Assembly: GCF_020423045.1 (NCBI RefSeq) | Contig: NZ_CP081943.1 | Span: 1,178,001-1,242,000 of the forward strand | Source: Pseudomonas sp. MM213 | GTDB lineage: Bacteria; Pseudomonadota; Gammaproteobacteria; Pseudomonadales; Pseudomonadaceae | DNA: 64,000 bases | Direction: 5' to 3' | Shown here: in pieces, positions 51,596 to 60,538 of the stretch | Layout: each line of letters starts with the position of its first letter | Numbering within the stretch: position 1 is the first letter of the stretch | Notes under the pieces: generated by a model | The model's database searches: none | Told to the model about the DNA's origin: nothing | The model's input: only the letters and a program-made list of their open reading frames with translations | Program-made: the position numbers and the translations under genes

Positions 51596-52915
51596 TCAAG
51601 CGTGTTCGGTGACCTTCAGGCCATCCCAGTCGGGGTTCTGGACTTGGGCTGGGGGTGCGGCGGGCGAAGGTTTACCGTCCAGAGTCCGCATCAGTGTTTC
51701 GCGATCACAGGCGTTCTCCGAGATGGACATCACCACGGTAGCCACGGCGTTGCTTGCCAGACTGGTCAAAGCCCGGGCTTCCGACATGAAACGGTCGATA
51801 CCGATCAGCAAGGCAAGGCCGGCCAAGGGAATGTCATGGATCACTGTCAGCGTAGAAGCCAGCGCGACAAAACCGGCACCGGTGACGCCCGCGGCACCCT
51901 TGGAGGACAACAGCATGATTGCCAGCATGGTCACGGTCTGTGTCAGGCTCAGTTCGATGTTGCAGGCCTGAGCAATGAACACCGCTGCCAGCGAGAGGTA
52001 GATGGCCGTACCGTCGAGGTTGAACGAGTACCCCGTTGGCAACACCAGCCCCACCACGCCTTTCTTGCAACCCAGGGCTTGCAGCTTTTCCAGCATCCGC
52101 GGCATCACCGGCTCGGTGGAAGAAGTCCCGAGCACCACCAGAAATTCTTCGCGGAAGTAGCGCAGCAACTTCCACAGACTGAAACCATTCGCCCGGCAGA
52201 TGCTCCCCAGCACCACAAAGACGAAGAAGGCGCAGGCGACGTACAGCGTCATGATCAGCTTGGCCAACGAGCCCAGCGATGTAATACCGTACTGGCCCAC
52301 GGTGAACGCCAAGGCGCCAAAGGCACCGATCGGAGCGAAGCGCATCAGGTAGGAGAAGATCTTGAACACCATATGCGAGGCGGATTCCAGTACATCCAGC
52401 ACCGGCTTGCCACGCTCGCCTATGGCCGACAGCGCAAAACCGCAAAGCACCGCGATGAACAACACCGGCAGTACTTCACCTTTATTGAAGGCACCGATGA
52501 ACGTGTCGGGGATGATGTGCATGAAAAACTCGACCACTCCCAGCTTCGCGGCCGAATCGGTGTACTGCGACAAGCCCTTGGTGCTCAACTGGGTGGGGTC
52601 GATGTTCATGCCCACACCGGGTTTGAACAGGTAGACCGACACCAAGCCAATAATCAGGCTGATCACGGTCAACGCCAGGAACAGCAGCATGGTCTTGCTC
52701 AACAGGCGTCCGAGGGAGCGTTTATCGCTCATACCCGCGATACCCGTGACGATGGTGCAGAACACCACCGGAGCGATCATCATCTTGATCAGTTTGATGA
52801 AGGCATCACCCAGCGGCTTCAAGGCGATGGCCTGCTGCGACCAAAAATGTCCGACCAGTACGCCCAACAGCACGGCGCAGAGAATCTGAAAGTAGAGCGA
52901 TTTTACAACTTTCAT
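51596..52915 (-). CDS. dctA: Dicarboxylate/amino acid:cation symporter (DctA family)
   Basis: 439 residues from the ATG at 52915 (MKVVKSLYFQIL) with GGGTGA upstream; ATG 52927 lacks a ribosome site. DAACS family: PLGDAFIKLIKMMIAPVVF, the serine-rich hairpin VLGTSSTEPVMPRM, and the NLDGTAIYLSLA substrate/sodium motif. Imports C4-dicarboxylates such as succinate, fumarate and malate. Pseudomonas usually has a main dctA near dctBD; this copy within a tricarboxylate cluster is likely a dedicated paralogue. Confidence 0.92.
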   Translation of the reverse strand: MKVVKSLYFQILCAVLLGVLVGHFWSQQAIALKPLGDAFIKLIKMMIAPVVFCTIVTGIAGMSDKRSLGRLLSKTMLLFLALTVISLIIGLVSVYLFKPGVGMNIDPTQLSTKGLSQYTDSAAKLGVVEFFMHIIPDTFIGAFNKGEVLPVLFIAVLCGFALSAIGERGKPVLDVLESASHMVFKIFSYLMRFAPIGAFGALAFTVGQYGITSLGSLAKLIMTLYVACAFFVFVVLGSICRANGFSLWKLLRYFREEFLVVLGTSSTEPVMPRMLEKLQALGCKKGVVGLVLPTGYSFNLDGTAIYLSLAAVFIAQACNIELSLTQTVTMLAIMLLSSKGAAGVTGAGFVALASTLTVIHDIPLAGLALLIGIDRFMSEARALTSLASNAVATVVMSISENACDRETLMRTLDGKPSPAAPPAQVQNPDWDGLKVTEHA

Positions 52916-52971
52916 GGCATCACCCATTTTTAGAATTGTGCTGATGCAAAAACGGCAATGACTAGGGGACG

Positions 52972-54054
52972 TTATCCGGCGAGTCGTTGGGAAGCCGCGG
53001 CGTAGACAAAACCGGAGAACAGCCTGCGCGATGTACGCACTACCGAAGCACGAATGGTCTCACCCTGAGCGCCGGTGTAGGACAATACGACATCTATTCC
53101 ACCACTTGGGTGTTCAATGCGTACTTGCTGCAAGCGCGGCTCGCTAACCCCGCCGAGCAATTGCGCGACCACACTGCCTTCAGTGACACAAGCAGTGGCC
53201 AGGCCGATGGAGCCGGTGATCGCCAAGGCCCGGTGGCAATTGTGTGGCATGAAGTAGCGCACCTGGATCGTGCCGCCTGCCTTGGCCGGTGAAACCAGTA
53301 CTGGCTTGGGGATCACTTTGTCGCTGACATCACCCAGGCCCATTGCCAGGCCAGCTTGCAGTCGCAAGGCCTCCAGGCGACGCAGGAACTCTTTGTCGGC
53401 ATCCAGCTCAGCAGGACTTTCATCACCGCGCTTACCCAGCTGGCCGGCTTCGACGATCATCATCGGCATCGCCATGTCGATGCAGGTCACTGCAATACCG
53501 TCGATCAGATCCTGCGTTTGCCCAGTCGGGAAAAGCTTGCCCGTCTTGCTGCCCGCCGCATCCAGGAAGGTCAGTTGCACAGGAGCGGCGGTACCCGGCA
53601 CACCGTCGATGGCGGTGTCGCCTTCATAGCTGACCTTGCCACCCGGGGTCTGTACCTCGGCGTTCACAAAAGTCCCCGTGTTGAGGTTGCGAATACGCAC
53701 ACGGGTCAGGTCTTTGGTGCCTTTTACCAGCCCCTGTTCGATGGCGAACGGGCCAACGGCGCAAAGCATGTTGCCGCAATTGGGCGCAGTGTCGACTCGA
53801 CGCTGGGAGACCATGACTTGAACGAACAGGTAGTCGACATCCGCGTCAGGATGCAGCGACGGGCTGACGATCGCCACCTTGCTGGTTTGTGGACTACCGC
53901 CACCGATGCCGTCAATTTCCAGCTCATGGCCAGAACCCATAAGGTTGAGCAGCAGCTCATCACGGTCTTCGATCGCAACAGGTAGATCCCAGGCGAGAAA
54001 TACCGGGCCCTTGGAAGTACCACCGCGCATTAGCACACAGGGAATTCGTTGCAT
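52972..54054 (-). CDS. PrpF/GalD-family isomerase (4-oxalomesaconate tautomerase or aconitate isomerase type)
   Basis: 360 residues from ATG 54054 (MQRIPCVLMRGGTSKG). PrpF fold: RGGTSKGPVFLAWDLP at the N-terminus, the APNCGNMLCAVGPF motif with the active-site cysteine (about residue 80) and the mirrored C-terminal half (ITGSIGLATACVTEGSV). Known activities are cis/trans-aconitate-type isomerisation (PrpF) and oxalomesaconate tautomerisation (GalD). No aromatic ring-cleavage genes are present, whereas tricarboxylate and dicarboxylate carriers follow, so a double-bond isomerisation of an unsaturated tricarboxylate (for instance trans-aconitate) is the better guess. First gene of the set; LysR gene divergent. 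Confidence 0.88.
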   Translation of the reverse strand: MQRIPCVLMRGGTSKGPVFLAWDLPVAIEDRDELLLNLMGSGHELEIDGIGGGSPQTSKVAIVSPSLHPDADVDYLFVQVMVSQRRVDTAPNCGNMLCAVGPFAIEQGLVKGTKDLTRVRIRNLNTGTFVNAEVQTPGGKVSYEGDTAIDGVPGTAAPVQLTFLDAAGSKTGKLFPTGQTQDLIDGIAVTCIDMAMPMMIVEAGQLGKRGDESPAELDADKEFLRRLEALRLQAGLAMGLGDVSDKVIPKPVLVSPAKAGGTIQVRYFMPHNCHRALAITGSIGLATACVTEGSVVAQLLGGVSEPRLQQVRIEHPSGGIDVVLSYTGAQGETIRASVVRTSRRLFSGFVYAAASQRLAG

Positions 54055-54154
54055 GAATACTGACTCTTGTTGATCAATAGGGGTTATTGATGTCTTGTGA
54101 GCAAGAGTCGCAGGCTTTAAAAATTGTTTCCAATGCAAATATCAGCCTGATTAT

Positions 54155-54167
54155 TGCGTTTGACGCA
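54155..54167. promoter_or_regulatory. Candidate LysR-type operator (T-N11-A dyad)
   Basis: TGCGTTTGACGCA is a perfect T-N11-A dyad with TGCGT/ACGCA arms, midway in the 167-bp gap between the divergent prpF-like and LysR genes. Position and shape match an LTTR binding site; no second half-site was confirmed. Confidence 0.6.
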
Positions 54168-54221
54168 TGATGAATCTAGGATGAACTGGCTGAATAACGC
54201 TCGTCTGCCGAGAGAAAAAAA

Positions 54222-55112
54222 GTGAATTATGAGCTCAATGACATCCGATCTTTCGTGAAGATCGCGGAACTTGGAAGCTTCCACGAAGCTGCCGATGCCT
54301 TGCATCTTTCTCAACCCGCGTTGAGTCGGAGAATGAAAAAGCTTGAAGAGGGATTGGGAACAGCGCTTCTTGATCGCACGACAAGAAGGGTAAGCCTCAC
54401 CAGCGTTGGGCGAGACTTCCTGCCCAAGGCACGACGCTTACTGGATGACTTCGACGACTCGATACTTAACATCCGCGAGCTGGCGGAGCGGCAGAGCGGC
54501 CGTGTGACCCTCGCCTGCATCCCCACCGCAGCCTTCTACTTCCTCCCTTCGGTCATCCGCCTCTACAACGAGCGCTATCCGCAAATCCGCATTCGTTTGC
54601 TTGATCTCAGTGCGAACGAAGGACTGGAGGCTGTTCTGCGTGGCGAAGCCGACTTTGGCATCAACATGATGAGCGGCCAGCACCCCGACATTGAGTTTGT
54701 GCCGTTGGTCAACGAGCCTTTTGTTTTGGCGTGTCGACGCGATCATGAGCTGGCCGGGCGCAGTTCGGTCACCTGGTCTGAACTGAGCAATTACCGCCTT
54801 ATCGGGGTCGGTCGCCTGAGCGGCAACCGCATGTTGCTGGACCACGCGTTGTCGGGCTTGAGCTGGCGTCCACAGTGGTTCTATGAGGTGCAACACCTGT
54901 CTACATCGCTGGGCCTGGTAGAAGCTGGCCTAGGCGTTTCGGCAATGCCGAGCCTCGCAATGCCGGCGGTGGATCATCCAACCTTGGTGAGCGTCCCCTT
55001 GATAGAGCCTGTCGTGAACCGATCGCTGGGACTGGTTTACCGAAGAGGCGCCTCACTCTCTCCGGCAGCGGAAAAATTCGTCTCGATACTGCTGGAACAG
55101 TGGGAGCAATGA
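54222..55112 (+). CDS. LysR-family transcriptional regulator
   Basis: 296 residues, GTG start (NYELNDIRSFVKIAELGSFH) with GAGAG upstream. N-terminal winged HTH (HEAADALHLSQPALSRRMKKLE, about 18-40) and a substrate-binding domain (about 92-296; RVTLACIPTAAFYFLP). Divergent from the prpF-like gene, so it probably activates the prpF-dctA-citMHS-oprD-mcp set in response to a carboxylate. Confidence 0.93.
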   Translation: MNYELNDIRSFVKIAELGSFHEAADALHLSQPALSRRMKKLEEGLGTALLDRTTRRVSLTSVGRDFLPKARRLLDDFDDSILNIRELAERQSGRVTLACIPTAAFYFLPSVIRLYNERYPQIRIRLLDLSANEGLEAVLRGEADFGINMMSGQHPDIEFVPLVNEPFVLACRRDHELAGRSSVTWSELSNYRLIGVGRLSGNRMLLDHALSGLSWRPQWFYEVQHLSTSLGLVEAGLGVSAMPSLAMPAVDHPTLVSVPLIEPVVNRSLGLVYRRGASLSPAAEKFVSILLEQWEQ

Positions 55113-55119
55113 CCCCTCT

Positions 55120-55295
55120 CGTCCTGCCTGCTTTAATAAGTGCATAGGGCAACTCGTCCCGCGCGCGCTCACTGAATGCAGGCGTATATTGGTATTGGCG
55201 ACCCAGGAAGTTGAGGCCGTAGAGGTCGCCAATGGTATGGCGGACGAAAGTGCTGGCAAAAACCAACGGATAACCCGGAATGCTGGAGGTGCGAC
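55120..55295 (-). other. Coding-like fragment of unknown origin
   Basis: Between the LysR and stress-protein genes the minus strand is open and reads like real protein: PLVFASTFVRHTIGDLYG, then GLNFLGRQYQYTPAFSERA and ELPYALIKAG. It has no start of its own and no stop where the LysR gene begins; the flanking frame is merely antisense to the neighbours. It may be the remains of a gene cut by rearrangement. I do not recognise the family. Confidence 0.35.
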
Positions 55296-56198
55296 ATGAG
55301 CCAATATCAACGCCTCTTTCTGATTGTCGGTCCAACCATGCGTCACACGCCGGCGATGGAGCGGGCAGTCGCACTTGCCAAAGCCACTGACGCAGTGCTG
55401 CATATCGCGGTGTTCATTGAAGACGTCGACATCTTGGGGTTGATGAGCGGGAATGAGCAATTTCGCGAGATCTGTCAGCAAGAGAACCAGAAGTGGCTGC
55501 AAGATGAAGCCCAACTGATACGTGGCAATGGCATTGCGGTGACCACCGAAGTTGTATTGGCTCGGGACGTACTTCAAGAAATCCTTCAGCATGTGAAAGA
55601 CTTGCAACCGGACCTGGTTATCAAGGACGTACACCACGAATCAGCACTCAAACGCGTATTCGTCACGCCTCTGGATTGGCATCTGCTGCGCGATTGCCCG
55701 GTTGCTGTTCATCTGGTCAGCGAAGTCAGGTGTCCACTTCCGCGGGTGATTGTGGCGGCAGTGGATTTGTCGCATCCAGAGCATCAGATTAACGACCTCA
55801 ATGACCGGATCATCGTGGCTGCGCAGCGGATGGCCATGCAGTGCGATGCAGAGCTGCACCTGCTGCACGCCTTCGACCCATCGCTGACACATATCTCTGA
55901 CGCCGGTGCCGGCGCCGTGACGATGCCGGGCTTCAGTACCGATGTACGCCGGTCACTGAACAAGTCCTTCATTACGCTGGCTGAAAACTACCGCGTGCCC
56001 TCTGAACGACAACACTTCATTGAAGGGCCGCCCACCAAAGTGATGTCCGACTTCGCAGCCCACACCCGAGCCGATGTGATCATCATGGGCGATACGCACC
56101 GTAAAGGGCTGCACAAGCTGATTGGCAGTACTACAGAGCACGTGTTGTATAAGGTGCCCTGCAATGTTTTGGCAATTAAGGCGCAGGTAGATCAATAA
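55296..56198 (+). CDS. Tandem universal stress protein (UspE-like)
   Basis: 300 residues; GGAGGTGCGAC precedes the ATG. Two Usp domains: 1-150 (LFLIVGPTMRHTPAMERAVALA) and about 150-300 (RVIVAAVDLSHPE; ADVIIMGDTHRKGLHKLIGSTTEHVLYKVPCNVLAIK). The second half keeps the G-2x-G-9x-G(S/T) type ATP loop. UspE-type proteins in Pseudomonas are often controlled by Anr under low oxygen; no clear FNR/Anr box was found here. Confidence 0.92.
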   Translation: MSQYQRLFLIVGPTMRHTPAMERAVALAKATDAVLHIAVFIEDVDILGLMSGNEQFREICQQENQKWLQDEAQLIRGNGIAVTTEVVLARDVLQEILQHVKDLQPDLVIKDVHHESALKRVFVTPLDWHLLRDCPVAVHLVSEVRCPLPRVIVAAVDLSHPEHQINDLNDRIIVAAQRMAMQCDAELHLLHAFDPSLTHISDAGAGAVTMPGFSTDVRRSLNKSFITLAENYRVPSERQHFIEGPPTKVMSDFAAHTRADVIIMGDTHRKGLHKLIGSTTEHVLYKVPCNVLAIKAQVDQ

Positions 56199-56505
56199 CG
56201 GATCCGCTTTTAGTGCGCGAAGGCAGCGTTGGCGGCCGAACAGGCCGCGACGCTCGGCCCGCTGAATGGGTTTTTGTGCATTTCAGTCTATTCTTCCGCC
56301 TTCGAGAGCAGTTTTTCGATTAACGGCCTGGCGCCCACCAGCATCTTTAAGCAATTGATAAATAACGTATTTCTATAAATTCCAGGTCCAAATATCGCGC
56401 TACAAACATTTGCTTACAAAGCAGCAGCTCGCTAAAGCTCGAGTCTGCTACTACAAGTGATAGGTTGAGCTGCCTGAATCGGCCATAAGATGCACAGCCT
56501 CGATT
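56199..56505. other. Intergenic region upstream of the sialidase-like operon
   Basis: About 307 bp without a gene. The first part has a GC-rich imperfect dyad (GGCGGCCGAACAGGCCGC, about 56231-56248). The second part (56345-56460) is distinctly AT-rich (AATTGATAAATAACGTATTTC) and probably carries the promoter of the operon beginning at 56506. Confidence 0.6.
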
Positions 56506-57804
56506 ATGCGCATCCACCTCCCCTCCCTCCCTGCCTTCTTGGCTTATGTTGCCCTTTCCTGCCTGTTTGCGGCCGCATGGTTCACCCACCCTGCCCCTGT
56601 GCACTCTTCCTTTGCCCTGATGAACCCGGTGAGGGCTGTGGCTGAGCAAGTGGCCAAACCCATTTATACCAGCCGTTTTGCCTCGTCCGGGTTGGTGGAC
56701 TTCGTGCATTCCTCGGCGGTAACCGCCTTGCCTGACGGTAGCCTGATGACAGTCTGGTTCGCCGGCACTCGCGAAGGCGCAGCCGATGTGCAGGTGCGCT
56801 CTGCCCGCTTCGACGCGCAAACCGGCGAATGGGGTGCGGAACAGGTATTGGCGACTCGACAGTCGACCCAACTGGGCACTGGTAAATACATTCGAAAACT
56901 GGGTAACCCGGTCGTTGCGCTCGCACCGGACAACCGGCTCTGGTTGTTCTACGTGTCCGTGTCCATGGGGGGCTGGGCCGGTAGTGCGGTCAATGTAATG
57001 GTCTCTGAAGACTATGGACGCCAATGGTCGGCGCCGCGCCAATTGATCACCTCGCCCTTCTTGAATATCAGCACCCTGGTACGGTCGGCCCCGGTGTTTC
57101 ACGCCGACGGTTCCATCGGCTTACCGGTCTACCACGAATTTCTGGGCAAGTTTTCCGAGTACCTGTACTTGAGCGCAGACGGTGAGGTGATCGATAAATT
57201 CCGCATCAGCCATGGCAATAACTCATTGCAACCCACGGTCGTTCCGCTGGATGGACAGCGCGGCATCGCCTTGCTGCGTTATGCCGGCAACACCCACCAT
57301 CGAGTACTGGCGACCCGAACTGAAGACGCCGGGCAAACCTGGAGCGAGCCTTATCCGCTCGATCCCTCGAACCCCAATTCTTCGTTGGCGGCCATAGCGA
57401 CGCCCGAACATGGGCTGCTGGTGGCACTCAATGACCTGCAAGAGGGGCGCTTCAAACTGAGTCTTTATGGCACCGACGCAAAAATGGACGATTGGCGCTC
57501 GCTGCGCGACCTCGACAAATCGCCTGATCCAGAGGGCGATACGTTTTCACCCGAGGCCTACAAGGAAATCATCGGCAGAGAGTTTCGCGGATCCAGTGGC
57601 GCACTTCGCCAACCGCTGGAAGCGCAGTTCCTGAACAACCTGGACAGCCGGGTCTGCAAGGAACAAGCCTGCAGTTTCGAATATGAATACCCGTACTTCA
57701 TCCGCAGTCCCGACGGTATGTATCACCTGGTTTATTCCTGGAACAACACCTTCATCAAGCACGTCACCTTCAACGATGCATGGCTGTCGGAGCGTGCCAA
57801 ATGA
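56506..57804 (+). CDS. Sialidase/BNR-repeat exported protein
   Basis: 432 residues. Signal peptide or anchor about 10-30 (FLAYVALSCLFAAAWF). Six-bladed sialidase-type propeller: VTALPDGSLMTVWFAGTREG, an Asp-box-like VSEDYGRQWSAP (about 165-176) and TRTEDAGQTWSEP (about 265-277), plus QPTVVPLDGQRG. A C-terminal CKEQACSFEYEYPYF contains two Cys close together. Related proteins are often annotated exo-alpha-sialidase, but the classical arginine triad could not be confirmed, so the true substrate glycan is open. No clear ribosome site. Followed by two membrane genes; its stop overlaps the next ATG (ATGA). Confidence 0.8.
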   Translation: MRIHLPSLPAFLAYVALSCLFAAAWFTHPAPVHSSFALMNPVRAVAEQVAKPIYTSRFASSGLVDFVHSSAVTALPDGSLMTVWFAGTREGAADVQVRSARFDAQTGEWGAEQVLATRQSTQLGTGKYIRKLGNPVVALAPDNRLWLFYVSVSMGGWAGSAVNVMVSEDYGRQWSAPRQLITSPFLNISTLVRSAPVFHADGSIGLPVYHEFLGKFSEYLYLSADGEVIDKFRISHGNNSLQPTVVPLDGQRGIALLRYAGNTHHRVLATRTEDAGQTWSEPYPLDPSNPNSSLAAIATPEHGLLVALNDLQEGRFKLSLYGTDAKMDDWRSLRDLDKSPDPEGDTFSPEAYKEIIGREFRGSSGALRQPLEAQFLNNLDSRVCKEQACSFEYEYPYFIRSPDGMYHLVYSWNNTFIKHVTFNDAWLSERAK

Positions 57805-58415
57805 TCAACCTTTGGCAAGCACATCTCAGTTTCACAATGATCATCTTTCTGTTGCTGCCTTCTTTCGGCTTAAAGCGAGCCGCGCAGATCGTGCTGCTGG
57901 TTGCATTGCTGGCCGCTAGTTTTATACCGCTGGACGGCTTGTCCTTGGCGGCTTACCTGCGCAGCCACATTGATGACCTTGCGATGACGACCTTGGTGTT
58001 CATGGCGTGGGGCTGTTTGCGTCGACTGGGTTTCCTGCCGGCTGCTCAGCAGGATAAAACCCGCGTGTTGATTATCTTCGCTGCGCTGGCACTGGCGTTG
58101 TATCCGGCAACGCTGGGGTTGAGTCATCTGGACCCTTACCGGTTTGGCTTCAGCCCGCGCCCGATGCTGATCTTCTTCGCTCTGCTCACCGCAGGTCTGT
58201 TTTACCTGCGCAGCTACCTGGCCGTCGTGATGCTGGCCAGCGCGACCCTGGCCTTCATCGCCGGGGTAAAACCTTCGCATAACTATTGGGATTACCTGGT
58301 TGATCCGCTGCTGGGGCTGTATTGCTGCGCGGCACTGCTGATGTTCGCGGCGCGCTGGACGTACGGTTGGCTGAACACGCGGTTTGGCTCAGTGAAAGAC
58401 TCCGGATCCATTTGA
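57801..58415 (+). CDS. Integral membrane protein of unknown function
   Basis: 204 residues from ATG 57801, coupled to the preceding gene by a 4-bp overlap. Six predicted helices (about 10-27, 31-48, 58-76, 88-106, 120-150, 170-190), few charged residues, no catalytic motif. KPSHNYWDYLVDPLLGLYCC lies in the loop before the last helix. I do not recognise the family. Position between a glycan-acting exported protein and an LtaS-type transferase suggests an accessory role in the same envelope process. Confidence 0.75.
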   Translation: MINLWQAHLSFTMIIFLLLPSFGLKRAAQIVLLVALLAASFIPLDGLSLAAYLRSHIDDLAMTTLVFMAWGCLRRLGFLPAAQQDKTRVLIIFAALALALYPATLGLSHLDPYRFGFSPRPMLIFFALLTAGLFYLRSYLAVVMLASATLAFIAGVKPSHNYWDYLVDPLLGLYCCAALLMFAARWTYGWLNTRFGSVKDSGSI

Positions 58416-58447
58416 GATTCAACGACATTTTTAACAGGGGTACAGGG

Positions 58448-60484
58448 ATGGGTTGGCTGCAATCGAGACGTTTGCATTATTGGCTAGGCGCGACAGCGAT
58501 TGTGTTTGTGCTGTTTGCATTGCTGCGGGTGGTGTTCTTTTTCGGCTTCTCCGGTTTCGACGCCCGAGCATTGAGCGACGATCATGCCGTCCTGGAAACC
58601 CTGGGCATCGGCTTTCGTTTCGATCTGCGTCTGGCCATCCTGGTGATGTTGCCACTGGCGTTGCTGGCCTGGATTCCCCGTTGGAATCTTGTCAGCAGCC
58701 GCCTGCTTCGCCGATTGGCACGCGTGTATCTGTCAGCCGCCCTGGGCGCCCTGCTGCTGATCTATATCGTCGATTTTGGCCACTACGCCTATCTGGGCGT
58801 ACGGATCAATGCCACCGTGCTGCGCTTCATAGACGACGCGCAAATATCCCGTGACATGGTTTGGCAAACCTACCCGGTTATCTGGATTTCACTGGGGTGG
58901 CTGGCAACGGTCGCCCTGGTGACGTTGGCCCTGGTGCGCCTGGAACGCGTGACGCTGGACCGCCCCCGTAAAGCCATTCACCCGCTCTCCGTTACATGGG
59001 GTAGCGCGTTGATGGTCGTGTTGGTGCTGTTGGGTATTTTGGGCCGTGTCGAGAACATGAACCTGGAAAACCCTGTCCCATTGCGCTGGAGCGATGCGTT
59101 CTTCTCCGGCAATAACCAGGTCGCTGCGCTGGGCTTGAACCCGGTGATTTTCCTCTACGACACGGTCAAGGTCGGCCAGTCGCGCTATGACGAAGCGCAA
59201 GTGCGTGAACACTATGCCGTGATTGCCAAGTACCTGGGCGTGGACCAGCCCGATCCGCAAACCCTGAACTTCGTCCGTCACCAGGCGCCACAACCCTACA
59301 AAGTATCGAGCACACGGGCGCCGAACGTGATGTTTGTCATGCTCGAGTCGCTGGGTACCAGTGCCGTCGGCGCCTATGGCAACCCGATCAATCCGACACC
59401 CAACATCGATCGCCTGGCCACACAGAGCTGGTTCTTCGAGCACTTCTATGTTCCGGTCACCGGGACCGCAAAAACCGTTTGGGCCAGCATTAGCGGGGTT
59501 CCAGACGTCACTCGACAGGAAACCGCGACGCGTAATCCGCTGATCACCAAGCAGCACACATTGATCAATGCCTTCACCGGTTACGAGAAGATCTACACCA
59601 TTGGCGGCAACTCCGGTTGGGCCAACATGAATGCCTTGATCCGGCAAAGTATCGACGGGGTTCGTTTGTTCGAAGAGCGGGACTGGAAATCCCCGGTGGT
59701 GGATGTCTGGGGGATTTCAGATCTGGATCTGTTCAAGGAAACCGACAAGATCCTGCAAGCGCTGCCCAAGGACAAACCGTTCTTTGCCTATGTGCAGACG
59801 GCCGGTAACCATCGTCCCTTCACGATTCCCAAGAGCAATGACGGATTCGAGGTCAAGCACCCTACCCTGGCCGAAGTTCAGGCTGCGGGATCGCGCAGTG
59901 TCGAGCAGTACAACGCCGTGCGCCTGCTGGACTTCAACATCGGACGCTTGATGGAAATTGCCAAAGCAGGCGGTTACTACGACAACACCATTTTCGTGCT
60001 GTTTGGCGACCACAACACCCGTATCGCCCAGATCCCGTTCCTGGCACCGGCTTATGAGCAACTGGGTCTGGAAAGTAACGCGGTGCCCATGATCATCCAT
60101 GCACCGGGTCTGCTCGGCACACGAACCGTCAAGGAAGCTGTCGGTCTGGTGGACTTGCTGCCAACCGTGGCGGGCATGGCCGGCCTTGAGTTTCGCAACA
60201 GCGGCCTGGGGCGTGATATTCAGCAGCCTGCGCCCGAGGGTGAACGCGTAGTGCCGTTGGTGTTGCGTGAAGGCACGTTCCCGTTGATTGCGGGCGTCAC
60301 TCAACACTACATGGTGCAGATGGAGCACGACGGCAGTTCGCCGACGCTGCACGACCTGGCCTCCGCGACGCCGCTGGACAACGTGGCCGGGCAAAACCCT
60401 GAAGAGTTCAAGCGCCTGGTGCAACTGACCCGCGGCATGCATGAAACGTCCAGGTTGATGCTGTACCAGAACGTGCGCAAGTAA
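58448..60484 (+). CDS. LTA-synthase-type membrane phosphotransferase / sulfatase-fold protein
   Basis: 678 residues with an AGGGG ribosome site. Five membrane helices in the first 210 residues, then a large periplasmic sulfatase domain of the LtaS/OpgB type. Metal and catalytic residues visible: E300 (MLESLGTSAVGAYG), nucleophile candidate T343 (VTGTAKTVWASISGVP), D521-H522 (LFGDHNTR), plus SGWANM and TAGNHRPF. The family moves phosphoglycerol or phosphoethanolamine from phospholipids to glycans or lipids. Here the acceptor is unknown, possibly a periplasmic glucan or a surface polysaccharide. Last of a three-gene operon. Confidence 0.9.
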   Translation: MGWLQSRRLHYWLGATAIVFVLFALLRVVFFFGFSGFDARALSDDHAVLETLGIGFRFDLRLAILVMLPLALLAWIPRWNLVSSRLLRRLARVYLSAALGALLLIYIVDFGHYAYLGVRINATVLRFIDDAQISRDMVWQTYPVIWISLGWLATVALVTLALVRLERVTLDRPRKAIHPLSVTWGSALMVVLVLLGILGRVENMNLENPVPLRWSDAFFSGNNQVAALGLNPVIFLYDTVKVGQSRYDEAQVREHYAVIAKYLGVDQPDPQTLNFVRHQAPQPYKVSSTRAPNVMFVMLESLGTSAVGAYGNPINPTPNIDRLATQSWFFEHFYVPVTGTAKTVWASISGVPDVTRQETATRNPLITKQHTLINAFTGYEKIYTIGGNSGWANMNALIRQSIDGVRLFEERDWKSPVVDVWGISDLDLFKETDKILQALPKDKPFFAYVQTAGNHRPFTIPKSNDGFEVKHPTLAEVQAAGSRSVEQYNAVRLLDFNIGRLMEIAKAGGYYDNTIFVLFGDHNTRIAQIPFLAPAYEQLGLESNAVPMIIHAPGLLGTRTVKEAVGLVDLLPTVAGMAGLEFRNSGLGRDIQQPAPEGERVVPLVLREGTFPLIAGVTQHYMVQMEHDGSSPTLHDLASATPLDNVAGQNPEEFKRLVQLTRGMHETSRLMLYQNVRK

Positions 60485-60489
60485 CCGGG

Positions 60490-60519
60490 ATCGGGGTCGG
60501 CTACCGCGCCGACCCCGAT
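60490..60519. terminator. Hairpin between convergent genes (likely bidirectional terminator)
   Basis: Perfect 12-bp stem ATCGGGGTCGGC / GCCGACCCCGAT around TACCGC, in the 54-bp gap between the convergent LtaS-type and SulP genes. No T-tract on either side, so assignment rests on position and stem strength. Confidence 0.65.
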
Positions 60520-60538
60520 AGCGAGCCCGCACTATTGT

